Below, in pieces: positions 43,948 to 53,928 of a stretch of 64,000 nt of DNA. Source of the DNA: Thiopseudomonas sp964394445. GTDB lineage: Bacteria > Pseudomonadota > Gammaproteobacteria > Pseudomonadales > Pseudomonadaceae. The stretch lies in NCBI GenBank assembly GCA_964394445.1, contig CAYMXO010000005.1, positions 1-64,000 of the forward strand. The letters run 5' to 3'. The notes beneath the pieces are model-generated. The model had not been told where the DNA came from, did no database searches, and was given only the letters and a program-made list of their open reading frames with translations. Numbering within the stretch: the stretch's first letter is position 1; each line of letters opens with the position of its first letter. The translations under genes and the position numbers were made by a program.

Positions 43948-46023
43948 ATGGCAAAAACCGCCAAACAGCCCAGATACCTGATCCTGTTTCCGGTCTTCAT
44001 CCCTGCAGTAACCCTGGTCTTCCTGATGGTCATCGGTACCATCAGCCGACCCGAACTGGCCGCCGGATTCTTCAGTGGCATGCTGACTTTTGTTACCCGC
44101 ACGTTCGGCTGGTTCTACATGCTGTCAGTAGCCATCTTCATGGTTTTCATTGTCTCCATCGCCCTTAGCCGCTGGGGACGCATCAAGCTGGGTCCGGATC
44201 ATGCCGAACCCCAGTACAGTTTTCTGTCCTGGTTTTCCATGTTGTTTGCTGCCGGCTACGGCGTCGCCCTGCTGTTCTTTGGTGTGGCCGAGCCGGTTCT
44301 GCATTATGCCGAACCGCCATCCGGCAGTGCCCTGACCCTGGATTCGGCCAAGCAGGCCATGCAGATCGCCTTCTTTCACTGGGGCTTTCACATCTGGGCC
44401 ATTTATGGCCTGGTCGGGCTGATTCTGGCCTACTTTGCCTACCGCCACGGTCTGCCGCTAACCATGCGCTCGGCGCTCTACCCGTTGATTGGCGAACGCA
44501 TTTACGGCCCCATTGGCCATGTGGTGGACATTTTCGCCATTTTCGGCACCCTGTTCGGCATTGCCACAACTTTGGGCCTGTCGGTTACCCAGATCAACAC
44601 CGGCATGAATTATCTCTGGCCATCAGTACCAATCAGCCATACGGTACAGATCATCAGCATTGCAGTGATCACCGGCATGGCCACCCTTTCGGTGGTGGCC
44701 GGGCTGGACAAGGGCGTAAAAAACCTGTCGTTGTTCAACATCATCATGGCCTTTGCCCTGCTGATGTTTGTCTTTATTGTCGGCCCCACCCTGCTGATTC
44801 TGGAAACCTTCCTGCAAAATACCGGCAGCTACCTGAACAACATCGTCGAGCGCACCTTCAACCTGCAGGCATACAGCCGCAGCGACTGGATCGGCAACTG
44901 GACGCTGTTCATCTTTGGCTGGACCATTGCCTGGTCACCCTTTGTCGGCCTGTTCATTGCCAAAATCAGCCGCGGCCGCACCGTCCGCCAGTTTGTCGCA
45001 GGCGTCATGCTGGTGCCGACCTTCTTCACTTTTTTCTGGTTTTCGGTGTTTGGCGACACCGCACTGAACATGATCATGCACGAGGGCTATACCCAGCTGA
45101 TCGAGCATGTGCAGAACGACGTCTCCATTGCCCTGTTCAAGATGCTTGAACACCTGCCCTTCACCTCCATCACCTCCTTCGTCTCCGTCATCCTGATTGT
45201 GGTGTTCTTTGTCACCTCGTCCGACTCGGGCTCGCTGGTGGTGGATTCGCTGGCCGCCGGCGGTGCTTCCAACACCCCGGTCTGGCAACGGGTATTCTGG
45301 GCGTCATCCCAGGGCGTGATTGCTGCAGCACTGCTGCTGGCCGGTGGCCTGAATGCGCTACAAGCCATGACTGTAACCAGCGCCCTGCCCTTTGCCGTGA
45401 TCATTCTGCTGTCGGCGCTGGGCATGTGGCGCGCCCTGGTGATCGAAGGCCACCACGAACTGGCCAGCAAGCAACAGGCCCAGGCACAAACCCACTCCAC
45501 CAAGCCGCCGGCCCTGTGGCAGCGCCGTCTGACGGAGCTGGTTACCTTCCCGGCACCGGCCAAGGTGGAAGCGTTCATGAACACTACTGTACTCACCGCA
45601 ATGCAGCGCGTGCAGAGCGGGCTGGCCAACGAAGGCTGGGAAGCCACTGTGGCCGAAGACCCCGGCAACCATCGTGTCTACCTGGAGGTGATCAAGGACG
45701 ACAAACTCGATTTTGTCTACGATGTGCGCCTGGTGTGCTATGACACGCCCGGGTACGCCAGCGGAGAACCGGACAGCAGTGACCACGAGCAAAAACAATA
45801 TGGCCGTGCCGAGGTGTTCCTGCGCCGTGGCGGCCAGTCTTATGACGTGTTTGGCTATGACCAGCAGGGCATCATTACCGATATCCTCGACCAGTTCGAA
45901 AAGTACCTGCACTTTCTGCACGTCTCGCCGGGCAACCTGCCCTGGAAGATGGCCGAGCACGACGAGCTGCTGGCCGAGCCGGAAGAAGAAACCGGGTCAG
46001 ACAAGCCGGCAGACAGCCCATAG
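43948..46023 (+). CDS. BCCT family transporter, BetT-like (choline/betaine)
   Basis: A 691-residue transporter. Twelve hydrophobic helices are followed by a cytoplasmic tail of about 190 residues, typical of BetT-like, osmotically regulated members. Signature regions are FGVAEPVLHYAEPPSG, HWGFHIWAIYGLVGLILAYF, GTLFGIATTLGLSVTQIN and IFGWTIAWSPFVGLFIAKIS with SSDSGSLVVDSLAAGG. Choline is the expected substrate, but glycine betaine or carnitine is possible. ATG 43948 has AGGAG 7 bases upstream. No betIBA genes are near. A terminator follows. Confidence 0.92.
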   Translation: MAKTAKQPRYLILFPVFIPAVTLVFLMVIGTISRPELAAGFFSGMLTFVTRTFGWFYMLSVAIFMVFIVSIALSRWGRIKLGPDHAEPQYSFLSWFSMLFAAGYGVALLFFGVAEPVLHYAEPPSGSALTLDSAKQAMQIAFFHWGFHIWAIYGLVGLILAYFAYRHGLPLTMRSALYPLIGERIYGPIGHVVDIFAIFGTLFGIATTLGLSVTQINTGMNYLWPSVPISHTVQIISIAVITGMATLSVVAGLDKGVKNLSLFNIIMAFALLMFVFIVGPTLLILETFLQNTGSYLNNIVERTFNLQAYSRSDWIGNWTLFIFGWTIAWSPFVGLFIAKISRGRTVRQFVAGVMLVPTFFTFFWFSVFGDTALNMIMHEGYTQLIEHVQNDVSIALFKMLEHLPFTSITSFVSVILIVVFFVTSSDSGSLVVDSLAAGGASNTPVWQRVFWASSQGVIAAALLLAGGLNALQAMTVTSALPFAVIILLSALGMWRALVIEGHHELASKQQAQAQTHSTKPPALWQRRLTELVTFPAPAKVEAFMNTTVLTAMQRVQSGLANEGWEATVAEDPGNHRVYLEVIKDDKLDFVYDVRLVCYDTPGYASGEPDSSDHEQKQYGRAEVFLRRGGQSYDVFGYDQQGIITDILDQFEKYLHFLHVSPGNLPWKMAEHDELLAEPEEETGSDKPADSP

Positions 46024-46102
46024 GCCATCACCTGCGGCTCTGACCTGAACCTGGTCAAAGCCGCATGAACACAGCCGGCATGCAGGCTGAGTCATACAGA
46101 CA

Positions 46103-46135
46103 CAAAAAAGGCGGTCCGCAATGGACCGCCTTTTC
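46103..46135. terminator. Bidirectional terminator between BCCT gene and rne
   Basis: AAAAAAGGCGGTCC-gcaa-TGGACCGCCTTTT: a 9-10-bp stem with A and T tracts between convergent genes. Confidence 0.93.
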
Positions 46136-46152
46136 AGTGACCGGCTAACGCA

Positions 46153-49100
46153 TCATGCTTGCGGTGCCTTGTCCGTGCCCTCTTCTGCCGCTGTGTCTAC
46201 GGCATCTTCAACAGCACCTGCCACGCCTTGCGGCTGCTCCTTCCCTGCTTCTTCAGCAGGCTCGGCAACAGCTGGCTGTGCCACCGGCAGATCCGGGGCA
46301 ACAGCGGGCGCGCCACTTGCTGCCTCGACTGCTGCAGCGGTTTCACTCGGCAAATCCTGCTGAGCCTGCCCGGACGCCTGCAGGCTCTCCTCGGCAGCTG
46401 CAGCCTGCTGTGCTGCTTCGGCCTCACGCGCTGCCTGCTCACGCTCCAGACGCTCGCGGCGACGGCGCTCGCGGGGGTCGTTAGCCGCACGACCTTGCAA
46501 ACGAGGTTCGGGCTCTTGCCCGGCAGCTGCGGCAGCTGGTTGTGCAGGCAGCTCCGTTTGCGTGGCGGGTGCCTCGGCGGCAGGAGCAGCTGGCTTTTCC
46601 TCTGCTGCGGCCACCTGCGCAACGGGCGCAGACACCTCGGCCTCTTCAACCCTGGGCGCAGCCGCTTCGACAGCGACCGGCTCTTCCGGCTCGCTGATCT
46701 GCAGCAGTTTTTCCGACTCGGCAAGCTGCAGTGCGGGGGTTGCAGCGACCGGCGCGGCCGGGTCAAAACTCTGCACCTCGGCAGGCTTGGCTGCGGTTGC
46801 AGCAGCGACTGCTTCCGCTACCGGACGCTTGCTCTGGGCCGGCTGGTCAGTCGGTTCGCTGGCCACAGCGGCTTCGGTCTTGTCAGTGCTTTCGCCGCTT
46901 TCTTCTGTCCGGGCCGGACGCTCACGACGCGCGGCAGGGCGACGACGCTGGCCGCGTGAACGACGGCGTGGACGCTCTTCTTCGGTGCCCGCATCAGCGG
47001 CTGCCTCAACAACAGCATCCTGCTCTTTCACCTCGGCAGCCTCGGCCTGATGCTGCTGCTTTTGCTCCAGCCCGGCATCGTTCTGGCTGCGCTGGCGGCG
47101 GCTGCTGCGCAGCTGTTCTTCATCCTCGCGCGGCTTGCCACCCTCCTGTGTACGGCTGGCACCATTGCGACGGTTGTTGCTGGCAGAACGCTCTTGCCGG
47201 TCCTGCCTTTCCTGGCGTTCCTGCCTTTCCGGCTGGGCACTACGCTCTTCACGCTGCGGCCGCTCACGACGGCCTGTAGACTCCTGTTGCGGTTTGCGAT
47301 CTTCGCGTGGCTTGCGCTCCTCGTCACGATTGCGGGTCGCATTATCGCGGCGCCGGCTACCCTGACGATTGCTGCCGCTACGCTCATTGCGCTTGCTGTC
47401 AGCCTGCTGACCGGTTGTGGCAGTGTCTGCCTCACTTTCTTTCTCGGCATTGGCAAACAGGCCCACCAGGGACTTCACCAATCCCTTGAGCAAGCCCTTA
47501 TCCGCTGCAGCTGCCGCTACCGCTGTTGCAGGAGCCGCCGGGGCGGCAGCAACCGGACCACGGTCCCGGGCGGATGTCTTGACGGCGGCCTCTTCACGCA
47601 CCAGCGCACGGCTGGTGCTGGCAGTCACCTGACTGTCATCGATTTCTTCTGCAGCCATTTCATAGCTGGACTGGCCGGACTGTGCTTCAGGGCTGTCATC
47701 ACGCAAACGCTGCACGTCAAAGTGCGGAGTTTCCAGATGGTCGTCCGGCAGGATGAAGATGCGCACACGGGTACGCAGCTCGATCTTGGTGATGGCGTTG
47801 CGCTTTTCGTTGAGCAGGAAAGCGGCCACTTGTAACGGCACCCGCGCACGCACTTCAGCCGTGCGGTCTTTGAGTGCTTCTTCTTCGATCAGACGCAGGA
47901 TGGCCAGCGAGATGGACTCAATATCACGGATCACGCCCTGGCCATTACAGCGCGGGCAGACCATGCCACTGGTTTCACCCAGCGACGGGCGCAGGCGCTG
48001 ACGGGACATTTCCAGCAGGCCAAAGCGCGAAATGCGGCCAATCTGCACACGCGCACGGTCAACTTCCAGGCACTGGCGCATGCGGTCTTCAACGGCACGC
48101 TGGTTCTTCATCGGCGTCATGTCGATGAAGTCGATCACGATCAGACCGCCAATGTCGCGCAGGCGCAGCTGGCGGGCAATTTCTTCGGCCGCTTCCAGGT
48201 TGGTCTGCAGTGCGGTTTCTTCAATGTCACTGCCGCGGGTGGCCCGGGCGGAGTTGATGTCGATGGAAACCAGGGCTTCGGTCGGGTCAATCACCAGCGA
48301 GCCACCGGAAGGCAGCTTCACTTCACGCTGGAAAGCCGTCTCGATCTGGCTTTCGATCTGGAAGCGGTTGAACAGCGGTACCGGATCCTGGTACAGCTTG
48401 ACCTTGCTGGCATACTGCGGCATGACCTGCTGGATGAAAGCCAGTGCTTCGTCGTAGGCATCGTGGCTGTCAATCAGGACTTCGCCGATATCCTGGCGCA
48501 GGTAGTCGCGGATGGCGCGGATGATGACATTGCTTTCCTGATAGATCAGGAAGGGAGCCTTGCGGCCACTAGCCGCCTCCTTGATGGCGGTCCACAGCTG
48601 TACCAGGTAATCCAGGTCCCACTGCAGTTCTTCGGTGCTGCGGCCAAGGCCGGCGGTCCGCACGATCAGGCCCATGTCGGCCGGCGCGTTCAGGCCACTC
48701 AGGGCCTCTCGCAGCTCGTTGCGTTCCTCGCCTTCAATGCGGCGGGAAATACCGCCGGCACGCGGGTTATTGGGCATCAGCACCATGTAGCGACCGGCCA
48801 GGCTGATAAAGGTGGTCAGGGCTGCGCCCTTGTTGCCACGCTCTTCCTTGTCGACCTGGACAATGACTTCCTGGCCTTCGTCAAGCACATCCTTGATGTT
48901 GACACGGCCACCTTCGACCGGTTTGTTGAAGTATTCTCGGGAAATTTCCTTCAGCGGCAGAAAGCCGTGGCGATCGGAACCGAAATCGACAAAGGCTGCT
49001 TCCAGGCTGGGCTCGATGCGGGTGATGCGGCCCTTGTAGATATTGGATTTTTTCTGTTCACGGGCGCCGGATTCGATATCGATATCAAACAGGCGCTGGC

Positions 49101-49161
49101 CGTCAACCAGTGCAACACGCAACTCTTCGGGCTGGGTTGCGTTAATCAGCATTCTTTTCAT
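46153..49161 (-). CDS. rne: Ribonuclease E
   Basis: A 1002-residue endoribonuclease that initiates mRNA decay and matures rRNA and tRNA. The catalytic half (about 1-520) shows MKRMLINATQPEELRVALVD, the S1 domain (NIYKGRITRIEPSLEAAFVD), the 5'-sensor/RNase H-like region, catalytic Asp in VSIDINSARATRG and VIDFIDM, and the zinc-link CPRCNGQG. The C-terminal half is low-complexity, rich in Arg, Glu, Gln and Ala (degradosome scaffold), with NDPRERRRRERLEREQ near the end. Start ATG 49161; a few codons of upstream frame are unlikely to be used. It has a very long leader. Confidence 0.96.
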   Translation of the reverse strand: MKRMLINATQPEELRVALVDGQRLFDIDIESGAREQKKSNIYKGRITRIEPSLEAAFVDFGSDRHGFLPLKEISREYFNKPVEGGRVNIKDVLDEGQEVIVQVDKEERGNKGAALTTFISLAGRYMVLMPNNPRAGGISRRIEGEERNELREALSGLNAPADMGLIVRTAGLGRSTEELQWDLDYLVQLWTAIKEAASGRKAPFLIYQESNVIIRAIRDYLRQDIGEVLIDSHDAYDEALAFIQQVMPQYASKVKLYQDPVPLFNRFQIESQIETAFQREVKLPSGGSLVIDPTEALVSIDINSARATRGSDIEETALQTNLEAAEEIARQLRLRDIGGLIVIDFIDMTPMKNQRAVEDRMRQCLEVDRARVQIGRISRFGLLEMSRQRLRPSLGETSGMVCPRCNGQGVIRDIESISLAILRLIEEEALKDRTAEVRARVPLQVAAFLLNEKRNAITKIELRTRVRIFILPDDHLETPHFDVQRLRDDSPEAQSGQSSYEMAAEEIDDSQVTASTSRALVREEAAVKTSARDRGPVAAAPAAPATAVAAAAADKGLLKGLVKSLVGLFANAEKESEADTATTGQQADSKRNERSGSNRQGSRRRDNATRNRDEERKPREDRKPQQESTGRRERPQREERSAQPERQERQERQDRQERSASNNRRNGASRTQEGGKPREDEEQLRSSRRQRSQNDAGLEQKQQHQAEAAEVKEQDAVVEAAADAGTEEERPRRRSRGQRRRPAARRERPARTEESGESTDKTEAAVASEPTDQPAQSKRPVAEAVAAATAAKPAEVQSFDPAAPVAATPALQLAESEKLLQISEPEEPVAVEAAAPRVEEAEVSAPVAQVAAAEEKPAAPAAEAPATQTELPAQPAAAAAGQEPEPRLQGRAANDPRERRRRERLEREQAAREAEAAQQAAAAEESLQASGQAQQDLPSETAAAVEAASGAPAVAPDLPVAQPAVAEPAEEAGKEQPQGVAGAVEDAVDTAAEEGTDKAPQA

Positions 49162-49961
49162 GGGGTACCAGTACATTCCGTGTCACGGAAAAGCATTGGC
49201 ACACGACCGCTTCCAGATTGTGTCGGGCACGCGCAATTGGGTATACCCAACCGTGTCAAGCGACGGGAATCACAGCGCCCCGCGCGACAGCGTCTCCGGC
49301 TGCTTCGGCTTCTGGCCTGCAGCGGGCCTCCATGCGCCTGCCAGACCGGTGCGGCATTGCCTGCATTCCGGTCGGCGCCCCTGCGGGAATATTCTTGCAG
49401 GTGGTCGCGCACAGAGTTGCATCTTCAAGGAGGAGGAATCCGCCGGCAGCCTGCATAACTTCCCGCGACTGATTTGCGGGCTACAACTGCCTGGAACCGG
49501 TGCATCTCCACCCTACACATGTTTGCCACCGTTCCATGTTCCTGTCGCAAGGCCGCATTGCATCGGGCAACCGGGTCATGTTTAGCTCCGGTTCCACTCA
49601 AGGCATGATGCCTGGTCTTGCTGACCGGTCTTTTGGCCGGTGCTTCAAATTTCTGGTCTGATCGGGTGCCGCTCTTTTACGTGAGCGGGTTCATTACATG
49701 CCGGGAGCTGGACGGTGCGGACTCTCTCACGCGACCTGACCCTCTCCCTGCGTACAGTGTTTCGACTCTTGTGCCGGCAGCGAGTTGCATTCTGGCCGGC
49801 AAGGCGGTCGTTGCCCTTCGAACATTTTCCGGGTTTGCGCACTGAATAATTAGAATAAAGTATGTGCACCTGCTAGATTACCCGACTGCAAAGCGCAGCA
49901 GCGAGAATATAGCAGCAAGCTGCCTGTGCTTCAATTACCTGCTAGCGGTCTTCATCTACAA
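49162..49961. other. rne / rluC divergent region with long rne leader
   Basis: About 800 bases without a credible gene. The side next to rne is GC-rich with short dyads (for instance CCGTGTCACGG near 49181). An AT-rich patch (TGAATAATTAGAATAAAG, 49843-49860) about 690 bases from the rne ATG is the likeliest promoter zone. Enterobacterial rne carries a 361-nt leader used by RNase E to autoregulate its own mRNA; a similar role is likely but unproven here. Confidence 0.55.
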
Positions 49962-50942
49962 ATGAGCAATTCTGTGAGCGCCATGCCGGCCAAGGTCGAG
50001 TTTGTCGAAGTCAGCGACGGCTTTGTCGGCCAGCGTATCGACAACTTCCTCATCAGCCATCTGAAAGGGGCGCCGAAAACCCTGATCTATCGTATCCTGC
50101 GCAAAGGCGAGGTACGGGTCAACAAGGGCCGGATCAAACCAGAGTACCGGTTGCAAGCCGGCGACCTGATCCGCATTCCGCCATTGCGCCTGCCTCCTCC
50201 GGACAGCCCGCCCACGGTTGGCCAGGGGCTGCTGGAGCGGCTGGAAGCGGCCATCGTGTATGAGGACGGGCAGCTGCTGGTGGTCAACAAGCCGGCCGGA
50301 ATTGCCGTGCATGGTGGCAGCGGGCTGCAGTTCGGCATTATCGAAGCCTTTCGCCAGCTGCGCCCGCAATGCAAAGAGCTGGAGCTGGTGCACCGGCTGG
50401 ATCGAGACACCTCCGGCCTGCTCATGTTGGCCAAAAAACGTAGCCAGCTGCGCCGCCTGCATGCCGCGCTGCGTGACGGCAGCATCGACAAGGGTTACAT
50501 GGCCCTGGTTGCCGGCAGCTGGCCAACCAGCCGCAAGCAGGTCAATGCGCCGCTACAACGCAGCAACCTGCGCTCTGGCGAGCGCATGGTCGAAGTCAAC
50601 CCGGCAGGCAAGGAATCACTGACCCGCTTTCGCGTACTGCAGCGCTTTGACAGCTTTGCTACCCTGATCGAGGCCAGCCCGATTACCGGCCGCACCCACC
50701 AGATTCGGGTGCACGCCCGCCATGCCGGACACCCGATTGCCGGTGACAGCAAATATGGCGATGACGGCTTCGACAGGGCGATTCGCGAGCTGGGCGGCAA
50801 ACGCCTGTTTTTACACGCCCATTACCTGCGCATCCCGCAAGCAGACAAGCCCGACCTTGAGCTGCACGCAGAACAGGATGCCATGTGGGCCAATACTCTG
50901 GAGAAGCTGAGTGAACAAACCAATACGCCTGTTGATATTTGA
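49962..50942 (+). CDS. rluC: 23S rRNA pseudouridine synthase RluC
   Basis: A 326-residue enzyme that modifies U955, U2504 and U2580 of 23S rRNA. An S4 domain (QRIDNFLISHL, YRILRKGEVRVNKGRIKPEY) is followed by the catalytic domain with LVVNKPAGIAVHGGSG, the active-site HRLDRDTSGLLML, and ITGRTHQIRVHARHAGHPIAGDSKYG-type residues. The ATG at 49962 is close to usual RluC starts; an ATG 12 codons upstream is possible. It is divergent from rne, as in other gammaproteobacteria. Confidence 0.95.
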   Translation: MSNSVSAMPAKVEFVEVSDGFVGQRIDNFLISHLKGAPKTLIYRILRKGEVRVNKGRIKPEYRLQAGDLIRIPPLRLPPPDSPPTVGQGLLERLEAAIVYEDGQLLVVNKPAGIAVHGGSGLQFGIIEAFRQLRPQCKELELVHRLDRDTSGLLMLAKKRSQLRRLHAALRDGSIDKGYMALVAGSWPTSRKQVNAPLQRSNLRSGERMVEVNPAGKESLTRFRVLQRFDSFATLIEASPITGRTHQIRVHARHAGHPIAGDSKYGDDGFDRAIRELGGKRLFLHAHYLRIPQADKPDLELHAEQDAMWANTLEKLSEQTNTPVDI

Positions 50943-51570
50943 CTGGGACGGTACCCTGGTCGATTCACTGGAGCGCATTGTTGCTTCCATGCACCATGCA
51001 GCCGACCATTGCGGTATCGGGCGCTGCACCGATGCAGACATCCATGCCATTATCGGCCTGTCGCTGGAGCACGCCTTTTCCCGGCTGTACCCGGCGCCGG
51101 AGCTTGCCGCGTTACGCGAACCGTTTCGCCAGGCCTACAGCGCACATTACCTGGATCAGGAGCAGGAGCCCTCGCCGTTTTATCCCGGCGTACGCGATGC
51201 CCTGGACAACTTCCGCAGCGCCGGCTACCAGCTGGCGGTCGCGACCGGAAAAAGCCGCAAGGGTCTGGACCGGGTGCTGCAAGGTCACGGCATGCGGGAC
51301 TTTTTTGATGTCACCCGCTGCGCCGATGAAACCCGCAGCAAGCCTGACCCATTGATGCTGCACGAGATCCTGCAACACTGCGGACAGCCGGCCGGCCGTG
51401 CCATCATGGTCGGCGACTCGCCTTTTGACCTGCAGATGGCCAACCACGCCGGCATCGCACCGGTTGCCGTCAGCTATGGCGCGCAGCCGCTGGACATCTT
51501 GCTGCAGGAGCGCCCGGCCCTGTCCATTGACCATTTTGACGAATTGCGCGACTGGCTTGTCGCCCGCTGA
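50911..51570 (+). CDS. HAD-superfamily hydrolase (phosphoglycolate phosphatase-like)
   Basis: A 219-residue HAD subfamily IA protein. Motif I is FDWDGTLVDS, motif II is VATGKSRKG (Thr), motif III is Lys in RSKPDPLML, and motif IV is MVGDSPFDLQMA. The start is GTG, overlapping rluC by 32 bases, with GGAG 7 bases upstream. Its position between rluC and sppA is conserved in Pseudomonas (PA2974). The substrate is unknown. Confidence 0.9.
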   Translation: MNKPIRLLIFDWDGTLVDSLERIVASMHHAADHCGIGRCTDADIHAIIGLSLEHAFSRLYPAPELAALREPFRQAYSAHYLDQEQEPSPFYPGVRDALDNFRSAGYQLAVATGKSRKGLDRVLQGHGMRDFFDVTRCADETRSKPDPLMLHEILQHCGQPAGRAIMVGDSPFDLQMANHAGIAPVAVSYGAQPLDILLQERPALSIDHFDELRDWLVAR

Positions 51571-51593
51571 AAGAACCAATCAAGGAACCCGAC

Positions 51594-52610
51594 ATGACCG
51601 ATCCCTGGAAAGAAAACCCGGACAACCCCCAATCCGTAGCCCCCAACCACCAAGCTCCCGAATCAGGCGATGACAAGGCCTGGAAGCTGCTGGAAAAGGC
51701 TGTGCTGGCCAGCACACAGGAGCAACGTCGCAGCCGCCGCTGGGGTGTTTTCTTCAAGTCGCTGACGTTCCTGTACCTGTTTGGTGCAATTTTCCTGTTC
51801 GGTTCCGCTTTCAAGGACGACATGGTTGGCAGCAGTGACAGCCACACTGCCATTATCGAGGTGCGCGGCATGATAGCCGATCGTGAAGATGCCAGCGCCG
51901 ACAAGGTCATCACCGCCCTGCGCAATGCATTCGAAGACAAAGGTACCCGCGGCGTCATCCTGCGCATCAACAGCCCCGGCGGCAGCCCCGTGCAATCCGG
52001 CTACATCTACGATGAAATCAAACGCCTGCGCCAGCTTTATCCGGCCACTCCGCTCTATGCAGTGATTACCGACCTTGGCGCCTCCGGCGCCTACTACATT
52101 GCCAGCGCTGCCGACCGTATCTACGCCGACAAGGCCAGTCTGGTCGGCTCAATTGGTGTGACCGCAGCCAGCTTCGGCTTTGTTGATACCCTGGAAAAGC
52201 TCGGTATCGAGCGGCGTGTCTATACCTCTGGTGAGCACAAGGCTTTTCTTGATCCCTTCCAGCCGCAAAAAGACAGTGAGACCGAGTTCTGGCAGTCGGT
52301 GCTGCAAACCACCCACCAACAGTTTATCGACAGCGTGAAGAAAGGCCGCGGCGAGCGCCTGAAGGCCGATGCGCACCCGGAGCTGTTTTCCGGCCTGGTC
52401 TGGTCCGGCGAACAGGCGCTTGAGCTGGGTCTGGTGGATGCGCTGGGCAGCACCAGCATGGTGGCCCGTGAAGTTATCGGCGAACGCCAACTGGTTGATT
52501 TCACCGTGGAAGACTCGCCTTTTGACCGTTTTGCCAAGCGTTTTGGCGCCAGCGTCGGCGCGCAACTGGCCTTGAAACTGGGCTTGCAGCAGGAACTGCA
52601 GCTGCGCTAA
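51594..52610 (+). CDS. sppA: Signal peptide peptidase SppA (S49 family)
   Basis: A 338-residue single-domain SppA. One N-terminal anchor (FFKSLTFLYLFGAIFLFGSAF, about residues 45-66) precedes the protease domain. The domain contains ILRINSPGGSPVQSGYIYDE, the catalytic Ser in DLGASGAYYIASAADRIYAD, SLVGSIGV and a likely catalytic Lys in YTSGEHKAFLDPF. It degrades signal peptides in the inner membrane. It follows the HAD gene by 23 bases. A terminator follows, whereas in P. aeruginosa a maf-yceD-rpmF cluster comes next. Confidence 0.94.
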   Translation: MTDPWKENPDNPQSVAPNHQAPESGDDKAWKLLEKAVLASTQEQRRSRRWGVFFKSLTFLYLFGAIFLFGSAFKDDMVGSSDSHTAIIEVRGMIADREDASADKVITALRNAFEDKGTRGVILRINSPGGSPVQSGYIYDEIKRLRQLYPATPLYAVITDLGASGAYYIASAADRIYADKASLVGSIGVTAASFGFVDTLEKLGIERRVYTSGEHKAFLDPFQPQKDSETEFWQSVLQTTHQQFIDSVKKGRGERLKADAHPELFSGLVWSGEQALELGLVDALGSTSMVAREVIGERQLVDFTVEDSPFDRFAKRFGASVGAQLALKLGLQQELQLR

Positions 52611-52716
52611 TTTTTAGCGCAGCAATCCCGCATTACTGTGCGAAGGGTTTGCTGCCGGAACAGCCTTTCCGGGAAAACGCAGCACCTCCGGCCAACGTCC
52701 GGAAACACATTTCCAG

Positions 52717-52754
52717 ACAACAAAAAGCCGCCTTTAGGGCGGCTTTTTGTTGTC
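52717..52754. terminator. Bidirectional terminator, sppA / nadA
   Basis: ACAAAAAGCCGCC-ttta-GGGCGGCTTTTTGT: a strong stem with A and T tracts between convergent genes. Confidence 0.93.
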
Positions 52755-52781
52755 AACGGTTAAAACCTTGACCAATGACTG

Positions 52782-53840
52782 TCAGGCATTGCCCGCAACC
52801 GGGATCCTGGCCTCGCTGGTGAAGTCGAGCATGCGCTGCAAGGGCTTGACCGCGCGGGGCACCAGCGCCGGGTCAACCGTTACCTCGTTGCTGCCTGTTT
52901 GCAGGCTGTGCAGCAAGGCTTCCAGGGTATTCATCGCCATCCACGGACAGCTGGCACAGCTGCGACAGCTGGCCCCTTCACCGGCAGTAGGCGCCTCAAT
53001 AAAGGTTTTGCCCGGGCTCAGCTGCTGCATCTTGTAGAAGATGCCCTTGTCGGTTGCCACAATGAACGTCTGCTGCTCCATCTCTTGCGAGGCACGGATC
53101 AGCTGACTGGTGGAACCAACCACATCAGCCAGTTCAATCACCGCTTCCGGCGACTCCGGGTGCACCAGCACTGCAGCATCCGGATACAGGGCTTTCATGT
53201 CTTCCAGTTGCTGGGTTTTGAACTCTTCGTGCACGATGCAGGCGCCATCCCACAACAGCATGTCGGCACCGGTTTCGCGCTGGATGTAACGGCCCAGGTG
53301 CTTGTCGGGCCCCCAGATGATCTTCTCGCCGTTGTCCATCAGGCTTTCAACAATTTCCAGTGCACAGCTGGAGGTTACCACCCAGTCGGCCCGGGCTTTG
53401 ACTGCTGCTGAAGTGTTGGCGTATACCACGACCGTACGCTCGGGATGCTGATCGCAAAATGCCGAAAACTCCTGAACCGGACAGCCCAGGTCCAGCGAAC
53501 AGGTCGCTTCCAGGGTTGGCATCAGCACGCGCTTCTCCGGACTGAGAATCTTGGCCGTCTCGCCCATGAAACGGACACCGGCCACTATCAGGGTTTGTGC
53601 GGAATGATTGCGGCCAAAACGCGCCATCTCCAGCGAGTCGGCTACACAACCGCCGGTTTTTTCAGCCAGTTCCTGCAAGACCGGATCGCAATAGTAGTGG
53701 GCCACCAGAACGGCATTCTGGCGTTTCAGCTCGGCAGCAATCAGCTCAAAGTATTCGGCCTGTTGTTCGGCGGTCAGCGGCTTGATCTGTTTGGCCGCGA
53801 GGTGTGCTTGAACCAAAATGCGTTCAGCAATCTGTGTCAT
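52782..53840 (-). CDS. nadA: Quinolinate synthase A
   Basis: A 352-residue iron-sulfur enzyme that condenses iminoaspartate with dihydroxyacetone phosphate to quinolinate for NAD synthesis. It has LVAHYYCDPVLQELAEKTGG and CVADSLEMARFG, MPTLEATCSLDLGCP, VTSSCALEIVESL (cluster Cys) and CRSCASCPWMAMNTLEALL (cluster Cys). It lies just downstream of tRNA-Lys, as in Pseudomonas. Confidence 0.96.
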   Translation of the reverse strand: MTQIAERILVQAHLAAKQIKPLTAEQQAEYFELIAAELKRQNAVLVAHYYCDPVLQELAEKTGGCVADSLEMARFGRNHSAQTLIVAGVRFMGETAKILSPEKRVLMPTLEATCSLDLGCPVQEFSAFCDQHPERTVVVYANTSAAVKARADWVVTSSCALEIVESLMDNGEKIIWGPDKHLGRYIQRETGADMLLWDGACIVHEEFKTQQLEDMKALYPDAAVLVHPESPEAVIELADVVGSTSQLIRASQEMEQQTFIVATDKGIFYKMQQLSPGKTFIEAPTAGEGASCRSCASCPWMAMNTLEALLHSLQTGSNEVTVDPALVPRAVKPLQRMLDFTSEARIPVAGNA

Positions 53841-53928
53841 CGTTATGCAATTCCCAAAAGCAGCGGAGGCGCAACCTTATCAAGTGTTGCCAGCGCATGC
53901 AAAGCACCCTTGCAGTACTGAAAGGAAA

